Positions 1 through 7,461 of a stretch of 18,553 nt of DNA are shown here, piece after piece. The stretch spans positions 1-18,553 of the forward strand of contig CABQEV010000032.1 of NCBI GenBank assembly GCA_902463265.1, read 5' to 3'. The notes below the pieces were generated by a model that ran no database searches, was not told where the DNA came from, and saw only the letters and a list, made by a program, of their open reading frames with translations. The number at the start of each line of letters is the position of its first letter. The stretch's first letter is position 1. The DNA comes from UMGS1889 sp900556055 (GTDB lineage: Bacteria > Bacillota > Clostridia > Oscillospirales > Ruminococcaceae). Position numbers and translations under genes: made by a program.

Positions 1-19
1 CTGAATATAAAAAGCAAAA

Positions 20-46
20 TGAACCGCACAAAATCTGTGCGGTTCA
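20..46 (-). terminator. Intrinsic terminator of the atp operon
   Basis: A perfect 11-bp stem (arms 20-30 and 36-46) closes a 5-base loop (31-35). Read on the minus strand it is followed by a T-rich run (ATTTTGCTTTTTATATT). It lies about 135 bases beyond the atpC stop codon with no gene between, so it is the natural end of the ATP synthase transcript. Confidence 0.9.
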
Positions 47-157
47 CAAACAAAAAGCAAAGTCCCCTTTGCGCGGACGCTTGACTATATCACTCCACAA
101 TAGTAAGGCGACGGTTTACTGCGCCGTATCGCGGAAAAACAGTGCGGACGCCGCACC

Positions 158-183
158 GCGGAAAACCCGCGGGGGTTCCCCGC
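158..183 (-). repeat. Hairpin repeat element, copy 1, at the atpC stop codon
   Basis: Read on the minus strand, directly after the atpC stop, the RNA can fold as GCGGGG-AAC-CCCCGC, then CGCGG-GTTTT-CCGCG, then (just outside the given span) GTGCGG-CGT-CCGCAC. The first two units match copy 2 after atpB (6110-6132) almost base for base, with paired changes in the stems. It may be a dispersed intergenic element or an mRNA-stabilising structure. No T tract follows, so it is not itself a terminator. Confidence 0.6.
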
Positions 184-590
184 TACTGCATCGAAGATAC
201 GTTTATTCTGTTCAGCGCTCTTTTCAGCTTTGCTTCGGCTCTGTCCATGCTCTCTCTGCTCTCCTGTGCTTCAAGACGGCGGCGTGCGTCCTCCGCAGAC
301 CGCTTTGCATGGTCAAGGTCGATCTCATCTGCCCATTCTACGGCATTAGCCAGGATAGTCGCCTTGTTTCCGCCTACCTTCAGAAGTCCGCCGGATACTG
401 CGGCGGCTCTGAAGGTGCCGTCCTCCTGCCTGACCTTCAGCGGCCCTGCGGGAAGTGCGGCTACCAGGCTTGTATGATGCGCAAGTATACCGATATCTCC
501 GCCCGATGTGCGGACGGTTATCTGTGTCGTTTCGCCCGAGAAAAATGTCTTTTCGGGCGTTATGATCTTAAGCTCAAAGGGTGAAGCCAT
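183..590 (-). CDS. atpC: F-type ATP synthase epsilon subunit
   Basis: The 135-residue product is the central-stalk epsilon subunit of the F1 sector. It couples the gamma rotor to the c-ring and can inhibit ATP hydrolysis. The N-terminal beta-sandwich is recognisable from the opening FELKIITPEKTFFSGE and the glycine-rich SGGDIGILAHHTSLVAALPAG around residues 29-50. The charged C-terminal two-helix part (about residues 89-130) is rich in Ala, Arg and Glu, as in the family. Length is normal. The start is supported by the Shine-Dalgarno run GGGGGAG about eight bases upstream of ATG. It is the last gene of the operon, 14 bases after atpD. The stop codon directly abuts a hairpin repeat. Confidence 0.96.
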   Translation of the reverse strand: MASPFELKIITPEKTFFSGETTQITVRTSGGDIGILAHHTSLVAALPAGPLKVRQEDGTFRAAAVSGGLLKVGGNKATILANAVEWADEIDLDHAKRSAEDARRRLEAQESRESMDRAEAKLKRALNRINVSSMQ

Positions 591-604
591 AGCTTATCTC
601 CCCC

Positions 605-2008
605 TTACTTTTCTGCCAAAGCTTTCGCTTTTTCAAGCACGTCATCGATCGTTCCCGCAAAGAGGAATGCCGACTCGGGGATATCATCATGCATACCGTC
701 GATGATCTCCTTGAAGCCCCTGACAGTTTCCTTCAGCGGCACGAACTTACCCTTCATACCTGTGAACTGCTCAGCTACATGGAACGGCTGAGAAAGGAAT
801 CTCTGGATCTTTCTTGCACGGCTTACTGTCAGCTTATCCTCATCGGAAAGCTCGTCCATACCCATGATAGCGATGATATCCTGAAGCTCTGTGTATCTCT
901 GGAGGATAGTCTGAACGCCTCTTGCTACCTCGTAATGCTCCTGTCCAACGATATCGGGATCGAGGATCTTAGATGTAGAATCAAGCGGATCAACAGCGGG
1001 AAAAATACCCAGCGATGAAATAGCTCTCGAAAGAACCGTTGTAGCATCGAGGTGTGCGAATGTTGTTGCAGGTGCGGGGTCTGTCAGGTCATCGGCAGGC
1101 ACGTAAACAGCCTGAACCGAAGTGATGGATCCCTTGTTTGTGGACGTGATCCTCTCCTGGAGAGCGCCCATTTCCGTTGCCAGTGTAGGCTGATATCCAA
1201 CGGCGGAGGGCATACGTCCGAGAAGTGCGGAAACCTCAGAGCCTGCCTGTGTGAAACGGAAGATATTGTCGATGAAGAGAAGAACGTCCTGTCCCTCAAC
1301 GTCACGGAAATACTCCGCCATAGTCAGTCCCGAAAGACCTACTCTCATTCTTGCTCCGGGGGGCTCGTTCATCTGACCGTAAACGAGAACGGTCTTGTCG
1401 ATAACGCCCGACTCGGTCATCTCTGTGTAAAGGTCGTTGCCCTCACGGGTACGCTCGCCAACACCTGTGAATACGGAGATACCGCCGTGCTGGTTTGCGA
1501 CGTTGTTGATAAGCTCCTGGATAAGAACCGTCTTGCCAACGCCTGCGCCTCCGAACAGACCGATCTTACCGCCCTTCAGGTAGGGGCAGATAAGGTCGAT
1601 TACCTTGATGCCTGTTTCGAGGATCTCATTTGCGGGAGCAAGCTCCTCATAAGTCGGAGCTTCACGGTGGATAGGCCATCTCTCATTTGTTTCGGGAGCG
1701 GGCTTATTGTCAACAGGCTCGCCCAGCAGATTGAAGATCCTTCCCAGCGTATTCTTTCCGACGGGAACTGTGATAGGCTTGCCCGTATCAACAGCTTCAA
1801 CGCCTCTTACAAGGCCGTCCGTCGAACCCATAGCGATACATCTTACAACGTCGTCGCCGATATGCTGTGCGACTTCGATAACGAGAGTACCGCCGTTATG
1901 CTGAATTTCTATTGCATTAAGCAGCTTGGGAAGATTGTCCTGATCGAACTGCACGTCAACAACTGCGCCGATGATCTGAACAACCTTGCCGATATTATTC
2001 TGCGGCAT
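605..2008 (-). CDS. atpD: F-type ATP synthase beta subunit (catalytic)
   Basis: The 467-residue catalytic beta subunit makes ATP from ADP and phosphate in the F1 head (three copies per enzyme). Walker A GGAGVGKT is at residues 153-160. The Walker B region reads VLLFIDNIFRF. The family signature around PADDLTDPAPATTFAHLD is intact, as is the DELSDEDK segment near the C-terminus. I chose the ATG at 2008 (MPQNNIGK) because AAAGGA lies seven to nine bases upstream and the family begins here. An in-frame ATG ten codons further out (2038) lacks a site and would read through an intercistronic hairpin. The gap to atpG upstream is 86 bases and holds three small hairpins. Confidence 0.97.
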   Translation of the reverse strand: MPQNNIGKVVQIIGAVVDVQFDQDNLPKLLNAIEIQHNGGTLVIEVAQHIGDDVVRCIAMGSTDGLVRGVEAVDTGKPITVPVGKNTLGRIFNLLGEPVDNKPAPETNERWPIHREAPTYEELAPANEILETGIKVIDLICPYLKGGKIGLFGGAGVGKTVLIQELINNVANQHGGISVFTGVGERTREGNDLYTEMTESGVIDKTVLVYGQMNEPPGARMRVGLSGLTMAEYFRDVEGQDVLLFIDNIFRFTQAGSEVSALLGRMPSAVGYQPTLATEMGALQERITSTNKGSITSVQAVYVPADDLTDPAPATTFAHLDATTVLSRAISSLGIFPAVDPLDSTSKILDPDIVGQEHYEVARGVQTILQRYTELQDIIAIMGMDELSDEDKLTVSRARKIQRFLSQPFHVAEQFTGMKGKFVPLKETVRGFKEIIDGMHDDIPESAFLFAGTIDDVLEKAKALAEK

Positions 2009-2026
2009 ATAATCATCCTTTCCGAA

Positions 2027-2079
2027 CCGTGCGGACACGGCTCATAGTCCGAAGATTTATCCTCGGAAATGTCATTTCC
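2027..2079 (-). other. Three tandem small hairpins between atpG and atpD
   Basis: Three perfect or near-perfect stems are packed in the atpG-atpD gap: GGAAAT with ATTTCC (2065-2079, loop of 3), TCCGA with TCGGA (2048-2067, with further inner pairs) and CCGTG with CACGG (2027-2040, loop of 4). The first two share bases, so they are alternatives. None is followed by a T tract. They could protect the beta-subunit mRNA or separate its translation from that of gamma, which is needed at one third of the amount. Confidence 0.5.
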
Positions 2080-2094
2080 ATGCTGTCCGGCGGA

Positions 2095-2964
2095 TCATTC
2101 CCCGCCTGCGGAGCCGCCGACGATCTCGGTGATCTCCTGAGTGATAGATGCCTGTCTTGCACGGTTATACATAAGCGACAGATCGGAGATCATCTCCTCT
2201 GCGTTATCCGACGCATTCTCCATAGCCGAACGTCTTGAAGCCTGCTCGGAAGCGAAGCTGTCAACGATAGAGCAGAAGAGAACGCCCGTGATATAGCCGG
2301 GGACGATGCTGTTGAACACTGCCGAAGCCGACGGCTCGTAGATGGGCAGCGCTCTCGGTCCGCTTGCTTTTTCCGCTTTTTTGACCTCAACGGGGAGGAT
2401 CTTCATGTTCTTTGCGACCTGTGCGATAGGCGAAACATACTCTGTATAGAAAAGCTCTGCGCTTTTTATATCGCCCTTCAGGAACGGATCTATCACGGAA
2501 TTTGCGATACCCGAAGCCTCATAGATGTTAAGTCCTTCTGCGACATTCGGAAATCTGCCTGTCATGTTATATCCGCGCTTATCGAAATATTCGACGGATT
2601 TCTTGCCGACTGCAAGCACCTCGACGTTCTCCCTGCCGCCCAGCTCCTCTATCCTCGATTCCGCAAGACGGAATATGTTGGCATTGAAGCCGCCTGCGAG
2701 GCCTCTGTCGCCCGCAACGACGATAAGCAGCGTTCTGCCGAGCTTTGAGCGTTTTGTGAAGGGCGAAAGGAAGCCCTCGTTCTCCGCCTGTATCTCGCAC
2801 ATCGTATCGTATAAAGCGTTGAAATAAGGACGGGCGTTATCCGCCTTTTCCTTGGCTTTTCTGAGCTTTGAGGAAGCGACCAGCTCCATAGCCTTCGTTA
2901 TCTGCATGGTCGATTCTACGCTCTTTATTCGGCGCTTTATAACCTTCATATTTCCGGAAGCCAT
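2095..2964 (-). CDS. atpG: F-type ATP synthase gamma subunit
   Basis: The 289-residue product is the rotating central shaft of F1. The N-terminus has the family pattern MASGNMKVIKRRIKSVEST followed by MQITKAMELVASSKLRKA, the long helix that enters the alpha/beta hexamer. The C-terminal helix carries the conserved RRSAMENASDNAEEMI and the RARQASITQEITEIVGG block. Length is typical (280-295). The start at 2964 is supported by GGGAGG about eight bases upstream. It lies 18 bases after the atpA stop, consistent with one operon. Confidence 0.97.
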   Translation of the reverse strand: MASGNMKVIKRRIKSVESTMQITKAMELVASSKLRKAKEKADNARPYFNALYDTMCEIQAENEGFLSPFTKRSKLGRTLLIVVAGDRGLAGGFNANIFRLAESRIEELGGRENVEVLAVGKKSVEYFDKRGYNMTGRFPNVAEGLNIYEASGIANSVIDPFLKGDIKSAELFYTEYVSPIAQVAKNMKILPVEVKKAEKASGPRALPIYEPSASAVFNSIVPGYITGVLFCSIVDSFASEQASRRSAMENASDNAEEMISDLSLMYNRARQASITQEITEIVGGSAGGE

Positions 2965-2982
2965 ATTAAAACGCCTCCCTTA

Positions 2983-4500
2983 TCATACTTTTTCAGACAG
3001 GAATTTCTTTACGAATTCGCCGATAGCCTCGTTCATAGCTGTCTTGTTATCCTCTGTGAGATCCTTAGTTTCCTTGATGGAGGAGATGATCTCTGGGTGT
3101 GAGGAATCAATATATTCAAACAGCTCTGTCTGGAAATCATTTACCATTTCAAGCGGGATCTCCTTGAGGAATCCGTTTGTTACGGCGTAGATGATGATTA
3201 CCTGATGCTCGACTGTAAGAGGAGAATTTCTGCCCTGCTTCAGGACTTCAACAACTCTTTCGCCGAGCGCAAGACGATCCTTTGTATCCTTATCGAGATC
3301 GGAACCGAACTGGGAGAATGCCTGAAGCTCTCTGTACTGCGAATATGTCAGCTTCAGCGAGCCGGAAACCTTCTTCATAGCCTTGATCTGCGCAGCGCCG
3401 CCGACACGGGATACGGAGATACCGGGGTTTACAGCAGGACGAATGCCTGAGTTGAAGAGGTCTGTTTCGAGGAATATCTGACCGTCGGTGATGGAAATAA
3501 CGTTGGTCGGGATATAAGCGGAAACATCGCCTGCCTGAGTTTCGATGATAGGAAGTGCAGTCAGCGAGCCGCCGCCGTAATTCTCGTTAAGGTTGCACGC
3601 ACGTTCGAGAAGTCTGGAATGGAGATAGAAAACATCTCCGGGGTAAGCTTCACGTCCGGGCGGTCTTTTAAGCAGCAGAGAAAGCGTACGGTAAGCTACC
3701 GCCTGCTTTGACAGATCGTCATAAACGATCAGAACATCTCTGCCGTTGTCGAGGAAATACTCACCCATTGCGCAGCCCGAATAAGGTGCGATATACTGAA
3801 GCGGAGCAAGCTCTGACGCAGTAGCGGATACGACGATGGTATAATCCATTGCGCCGTTCTTTTCGAGTGTTTCAACGACATTTGCGACAGTTGAACGCTT
3901 CTGACCTATTGCGACATAGATACAGATAACGTCCTGTCCCTTCTGATTGATGATAGTATCGAGGGCGATAGCGGTCTTACCCGTCTGTCTGTCGCCGATG
4001 ATAAGTTCACGCTGACCTCTTCCGATAGGGATCATAGAGTCGATAGCCTTGATACCTGTCTGGAGCGGAGTGTCAACGGATTTTCTTGTAATGATACCGG
4101 GCGCAACACGCTCGATAGGTCTTGTTTCCTTTGCATAGACAGCACCCTTGCCGTCGATAGGCTGACCGAGGGCATTAACTACACGTCCGAGCAGCTCTTC
4201 GCCGACGGGGACGGAAACGATCTTTCCTGTACGGCGAACCGTGTCGCCTTCCTTGATATTGACATCGGAGCCGAGAAGAACAGCACCTACGAAGTCTGTT
4301 TCAAGGTTCAGCGCCATTCCGAAAACGCCGCCGCCGAAATCAAGCAGCTCATTGGACATACACTTTTCAAGCCCGTGGATCCTTGCGATACCGTCACCGA
4401 CCGTTACGACCGTTCCGATGTCATCAAGCTCGAGCCTGGAACTGTAATTCCTGATCTGCTCTTTGATTATGCCTGTTATTTCATCAGGGCGTAAATCCAT
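2983..4500 (-). CDS. atpA: F-type ATP synthase alpha subunit
   Basis: The 505-residue non-catalytic alpha subunit alternates with beta in the F1 hexamer. It keeps the N-terminal MDLRPDEITGIIKEQI, the nucleotide-binding loop GDRQTGKT at residues 169-176 and the ISVSRVGG block at 361-368, whose Arg365 is the family's arginine finger reaching into the catalytic site. Length is normal. The start at 4500 fits the family, although the upstream Shine-Dalgarno match (GGTTGGTG) is weaker than those of the neighbouring genes. It lies 39 bases after atpH. Confidence 0.97.
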   Translation of the reverse strand: MDLRPDEITGIIKEQIRNYSSRLELDDIGTVVTVGDGIARIHGLEKCMSNELLDFGGGVFGMALNLETDFVGAVLLGSDVNIKEGDTVRRTGKIVSVPVGEELLGRVVNALGQPIDGKGAVYAKETRPIERVAPGIITRKSVDTPLQTGIKAIDSMIPIGRGQRELIIGDRQTGKTAIALDTIINQKGQDVICIYVAIGQKRSTVANVVETLEKNGAMDYTIVVSATASELAPLQYIAPYSGCAMGEYFLDNGRDVLIVYDDLSKQAVAYRTLSLLLKRPPGREAYPGDVFYLHSRLLERACNLNENYGGGSLTALPIIETQAGDVSAYIPTNVISITDGQIFLETDLFNSGIRPAVNPGISVSRVGGAAQIKAMKKVSGSLKLTYSQYRELQAFSQFGSDLDKDTKDRLALGERVVEVLKQGRNSPLTVEHQVIIIYAVTNGFLKEIPLEMVNDFQTELFEYIDSSHPEIISSIKETKDLTEDNKTAMNEAIGEFVKKFLSEKV

Positions 4501-4539
4501 TTTTACACCAACCCTTCATCTGATTTTATGCCGTGAATG

Positions 4540-5082
4540 TTAAGCGATGCGTGATGAGATGCTTGCCTTGACAGCATCGAGCTTTGCACGCACCGAGCCG
4601 TCCGTCATGGTGTTGCCGTATCTTACGATAACGCCGCCCAAAATCGACGGATCGACCTTTTTGATAAGAATGATCTTTTTGCCGAGCTTTGAAGCCAGCT
4701 TATCCGAAAGCTTCTTTTCGAGAGCGGGCGAAAGCTCTTCAGCCGTTGTTACCGTGACTTCGGCTATGCCTGCCTTATCGTTGTACATTTCACGGAATGT
4801 GCCGGCGATCTTCTGAAGATACGCCGCTCTGCCCTTCTGTGTCACGAGGCAGAGAAAATTATAAACATCTGCGGAAAGTCTGCCGCCGAATATCTTTGAG
4901 ATGACCGAAAGCTTATCCGCCTCGGAGACCGTAGGCGTGCAAAGAAGCTTTACAAGCTCAGGATTTTCTGCCAGCACCGCAGCTACCGCCTTAAGCTCAC
5001 CGTTCACGTTCTCAGTGGAGTTATCCTCCTCGGAGATCTGAAAAAGAGCGTCGGCGTAGATCTTTTCAACTGATTCTGCCAT
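4540..5082 (-). CDS. atpH: F-type ATP synthase delta subunit
   Basis: The 180-residue delta (OSCP-type) subunit joins the peripheral stalk (b) to the top of the alpha/beta hexamer. It opens with SVEKIYADALFQISEE, the usual YA-x-ALF start of the N-terminal helical bundle. It ends with the conserved pattern DPSILGGVIVRYGNTMTDGS (about residues 144-163). Length matches the family. AAAGGAT about eight bases upstream of the ATG supports the start at 5082. It lies 24 bases after atpF. Confidence 0.95.
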   Translation of the reverse strand: MAESVEKIYADALFQISEEDNSTENVNGELKAVAAVLAENPELVKLLCTPTVSEADKLSVISKIFGGRLSADVYNFLCLVTQKGRAAYLQKIAGTFREMYNDKAGIAEVTVTTAEELSPALEKKLSDKLASKLGKKIILIKKVDPSILGGVIVRYGNTMTDGSVRAKLDAVKASISSRIA

Positions 5083-5106
5083 CGGATCTATCCTTTCTCT
5101 GCGAGC

Positions 5107-5685
5107 TTATTTTTCGTCATCTTCACCGAATTCCGAAATAAAGTTTTCGATAAGTCTTTCGTGATCCTTGGGGCTGATTTCCTTTTCGACAACCTTTTCC
5201 GCAACCATGAGGGCGATGTCGGAGATCTCGTCCTTGATCTGATTAACAGCACGCTTCTTCTCCTTCTCGATGTCGGCATTTGCCTTCACGATAAGACCCG
5301 AAGCCTCGGTCTTTGCCTCAGCGATGATCTCATCGGAGCGGAGCTGCGCACGTTTTGTTGCGTTCTTGACAATTTCAGCGGACTCAGCCTTTGCATTTGC
5401 AAGCTTTTCCGTGTATTCCGTTTCAAGGCGTGACGCTTCGGTAAGCTTGTCATCAGCCTCTTTATATGTCTTTTCCACCTTTTCCTTTCGCTCGTCAAGG
5501 ATCTTGTTGACGGGCTTGAACAGGAAATGCTTCAATACGAGGAACAATATCAGCGTATTAAGAAGCGTGGCGATCATAGTAACGGGGTCAATGGTCAAAA
5601 ACGGTGTGTAATCTCCCGTTTTCACGGCTGTTTCTTCAAACATTGCGACTGTTCTCACAGCCGTGAGGGATAAAAATTCTCCCAT
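5107..5685 (-). CDS. atpF: F-type ATP synthase b subunit (peripheral stalk)
   Basis: The 192-residue product has one membrane helix (about residues 29-56, rich in Ile and Leu) followed by a long charged, Ala/Lys/Glu-rich coiled coil. This is the layout of subunit b, which dimerises and holds the F1 head still. Family landmarks are FLVLKHFLFKPV and the ERKEKVE segment just after the membrane. I chose the ATG at 5685 because GGGAGG sits seven bases upstream. The internal ATG at 5643 has no comparable site, although it would give the more usual b length of about 178 residues. It lies 40 bases after atpE. Confidence 0.94.
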   Translation of the reverse strand: MGEFLSLTAVRTVAMFEETAVKTGDYTPFLTIDPVTMIATLLNTLILFLVLKHFLFKPVNKILDERKEKVEKTYKEADDKLTEASRLETEYTEKLANAKAESAEIVKNATKRAQLRSDEIIAEAKTEASGLIVKANADIEKEKKRAVNQIKDEISDIALMVAEKVVEKEISPKDHERLIENFISEFGEDDEK

Positions 5686-5725
5686 TATCCTGCCTCCCGT
5701 ATCTTATATTGCATATCCCGAAAAA

Positions 5726-6001
5726 TCAGCCGAGATGCTTTAAGAACGGATTTACGAACAGGAGGATAAGACCTACAGCGAAGCCGTAGATACCTGTTGA
5801 CTCGGCAACTGCGCATCCGATGAACATTGTTCTTGTTGCGTCGCCCTTAGCCTCGGGCTGTCTGCCGATAGTTTCGATAGCCTTGCCGACTGCGTAGCCT
5901 TCACCGATACCGGGTCCGATACCTGCGATCAGTGCAAGACCTGCGCCGATAGCCTGTCCTGCGAGTACGATAGCTTTCGCCATTACCATGTTATCTTCCA
6001 T
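5726..6001 (-). CDS. atpE: F-type ATP synthase c subunit, Na+-type ion-binding motif
   Basis: The 91-residue, two-helix proteolipid forms the rotor ring of Fo. Helix 1 spans about residues 8-30 and helix 2 about 58-85, joined by the polar loop with conserved RQPEAKGD (47-54). Glu67 in helix 2 is the ion-carrying carboxylate. It sits in VAESTGIY (65-72), and helix 1 supplies a second acid, Glu34, in GIGEGY. The set Glu34, Val65, Glu67, Ser68, Thr69, Tyr72 corresponds to the Na+-coordinating residues of characterised Na+ c-rings. The start at 6001 has a strong GGAGG nine bases upstream, fitting the high copy number needed. A 130-base leader with structured repeats precedes it. Confidence 0.96.
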   Translation of the reverse strand: MEDNMVMAKAIVLAGQAIGAGLALIAGIGPGIGEGYAVGKAIETIGRQPEAKGDATRTMFIGCAVAESTGIYGFAVGLILLFVNPFLKHLG

Positions 6002-6109
6002 GTTTTTTTACCTCCAATTATTTAAGGAATGCTGCCTCCGAAACAGTGCCATAAACAGCTTTGTTACGGTACCGAGCCGCAAAATTCGCTCGCTCTGCTC
6101 ACTGCCGAA

Positions 6110-6132
6110 CGGAAAAGCCGAGGGGGTTCCCC
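6110..6132 (-). repeat. Hairpin repeat element, copy 2, at the atpB stop codon
   Basis: On the minus strand, beginning within the atpB TGA, the sequence folds as GAGGGG-AAC-CCCCTC followed by CGG-CTTTT-CCG. This matches copy 1 (158-183) except for compensating changes in the stem. The rest of the gap to atpE (6002-6109) includes the palindrome CGGTACCG but no T tract. The element separates atpB from the highly expressed atpE. Confidence 0.6.
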
Positions 6133-6858
6133 TCAGGCAGCTTCCTCTGTTTCGTTTGCACCTCCGACATTTATCATCGTCAGCATAATGAAAACATATG
6201 ACTGGATGACGCCGGAGAACAGGTCGAAGTATACCGACAGAACAGCAGGTATTCCGACCGTGAAGAACGGTATGCTTATGCCCATCTTAGTTGTAATTAC
6301 TCCGAGAGCGCCGTAAATGAGCGATGTGATGATCATACCGCCCGCAACGTTTCCGAAAAGACGGAACGCCATGGATACAGGCAGAGCCGCCTCACTTATG
6401 ACATTCATCGGCATCATAAGCGCAACAGGCTCAAAGAAGCCCTTGAAGTAGCCGAGTATACCGTTGTTTTTGATCTTGAAGAATGTTATGAGCAAAAACG
6501 TCATAAGCGCCCACGTAAGTGTGACATTGATGTCTGCCGTCATGCTTCTGAGGCCGAGCATTCCGACCAGCGCACCGAGCAGCGCATATATAAATATGGT
6601 TGCGATATACGGTGCAAAATAGACCATATGTCCGCCCATCGTCTCCCTGACCATATTGTTCACAAAGGAAACAGCCCATTCCGCAAGCACCTGACGCTTG
6701 GTTTCGGGGACATCTTTGAGGTTATGCGTCAGCACCTTGCAGATGATGGCGATAACAGCTATCAGCACCCAGCCGATGAGAACAGTTTCCGTGATAACAA
6801 TGCCTTTTCCGATAGGAATGACAAAAGAGACTCTCGGACCGTAGACCTCAATATTCGT
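6133..6858 (-). CDS. atpB: F-type ATP synthase a subunit, apparent ACG start
   Basis: The product (241 residues from the ACG) is the Fo stator channel protein. It has about five or six hydrophobic helices. The essential helix arginine lies in FRLFGN (Arg166 in this numbering), and the conserved C-terminal helix contains FSGVIQSYVFIML. The family start is expected as M-NIEVYGPRV. At that exact place the codon is ACG (6856-6858), preceded at eight bases by a near-perfect Shine-Dalgarno AAAGGAGG that overlaps the end of the upstream gene. The nearest in-frame standard start is GTG at 6891, which has no ribosome-binding site and would add 11 non-family residues. Either a rare ACG start, the GTG, or a sequence error is possible. 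Confidence 0.9.
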   Translation of the reverse strand, partial: TNIEVYGPRVSFVIPIGKGIVITETVLIGWVLIAVIAIICKVLTHNLKDVPETKRQVLAEWAVSFVNNMVRETMGGHMVYFAPYIATIFIYALLGALVGMLGLRSMTADINVTLTWALMTFLLITFFKIKNNGILGYFKGFFEPVALMMPMNVISEAALPVSMAFRLFGNVAGGMIITSLIYGALGVITTKMGISIPFFTVGIPAVLSVYFDLFSGVIQSYVFIMLTMINVGGANETEEAA

Positions 6859-6862
6859 AAGC

Positions 6863-7255
6863 TTATCCTCCTTTCCTCGGGAAAATCGCACTGAGGGTGT
6901 AAATAAGCTTGGGATAGAGCAGCGAAACAACGGTGAGAACGCCGTCGAAAAGCTCGCTGCGGAACGCAAGCGCCATTGCCGCGCCCATAACCGCAAAACG
7001 GATAAAGTAGAATGTCAGCATATACCTCTTGGCGGACTTGCCCGAGCGTTCGACTGCACGTTCGGAGGAATATCCGAGAAGAGCCATATTTGCGAACATT
7101 GCCGCATTTCCGAGAAGAAGCCCGAGGACTGCCGCAAGGGTAAAGCCTCGGAACGGAACGGAGCAAAGGTAGAACAGAACATCGAGAGCAAGCGACGGCA
7201 GGGCGAGAAATTTAAGCTCGTCCATAGTCATTTTACTTATAAATCCCGGTTTCAT
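6863..7255 (-). CDS. AtpI-like membrane protein, first gene of the atp operon
   Basis: The 130-residue protein has four predicted membrane helices (about 17-34, 38-60, 78-98 and 104-124), with basic stretches between them (SERAVERSGKSAKR at 63-76). Position and topology match ATP synthase subunit I, which in other bacteria assists c-ring assembly or ion supply. Sequence identity in this family is low, so the call rests mainly on context. The start at 7255 has AGGCGG about nine bases upstream. Its TAA (6863-6865) lies just inside the atpB ribosome-binding region, so the two genes are probably translationally coupled. Confidence 0.75.
   Translation of the reverse strand: MKPGFISKMTMDELKFLALPSLALDVLFYLCSVPFRGFTLAAVLGLLLGNAAMFANMALLGYSSERAVERSGKSAKRYMLTFYFIRFAVMGAAMALAFRSELFDGVLTVVSLLYPKLIYTLSAIFPRKGG
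6865..6874 (-). promoter_or_regulatory. Strong ribosome-binding site that fixes the atpB start
   Basis: Read on the minus strand this is AAAGGAGGAT, close to the ideal anti-16S complement. The spacing from GGAGG to the ACG codon at 6858 is eight bases. It is too far from the ATT at 6855 and lies downstream of the GTG at 6891, so it favours initiation at the ACG. Confidence 0.7.
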
Positions 7256-7323
7256 CAGAATTTTCCGCCTCTCGATAAAGAACCATCCGCAGATAATCCG
7301 GCAGACAATTCTCTGATACTAGC

Positions 7324-7352
7324 ATTATACCAAACTAGTGTTAAAAATGCAA
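7324..7352 (-). promoter_or_regulatory. Sigma-A promoter of the atp operon
   Basis: Minus-strand -35 TTGCAT (7347-7352), a 17-base spacer and -10 TATAAT (7324-7329), with an extended -10 TG. The start of transcription would be near 7317, giving a leader of about 60 bases. ACTAG/CTAGT arms (7318-7322 and 7335-7339) flank the -10 box symmetrically and could be an operator. Confidence 0.85.
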
Positions 7353-7461
7353 GACAAAAAATTATCTTTTGTTATTTTTATATAATCCCACATCGGGAAC
7401 AGCGCATTTTTATGATTTTTTCAGCAAAATGACTAACAGTCAGTTTTGTACCCGACAAAAT

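Noticed and set aside
2009..2038. Ten-codon N-terminal extension of atpD from the ATG at 2038
   Set aside because: No Shine-Dalgarno, not part of the family sequence, and it reads through an intercistronic hairpin; the ATG at 2008 has a good site.
1052..2047. 331-codon plus-strand frame opposite atpD
   Set aside because: It is the antisense shadow of a highly conserved gene; its product is cysteine-rich with no domain, and no ribosome-binding site was noted.
6859..6996. Upstream ATG start giving a 287-residue AtpB
   Set aside because: The added 46 residues are the out-of-frame reading of the AtpI-like gene and resemble no a subunit.
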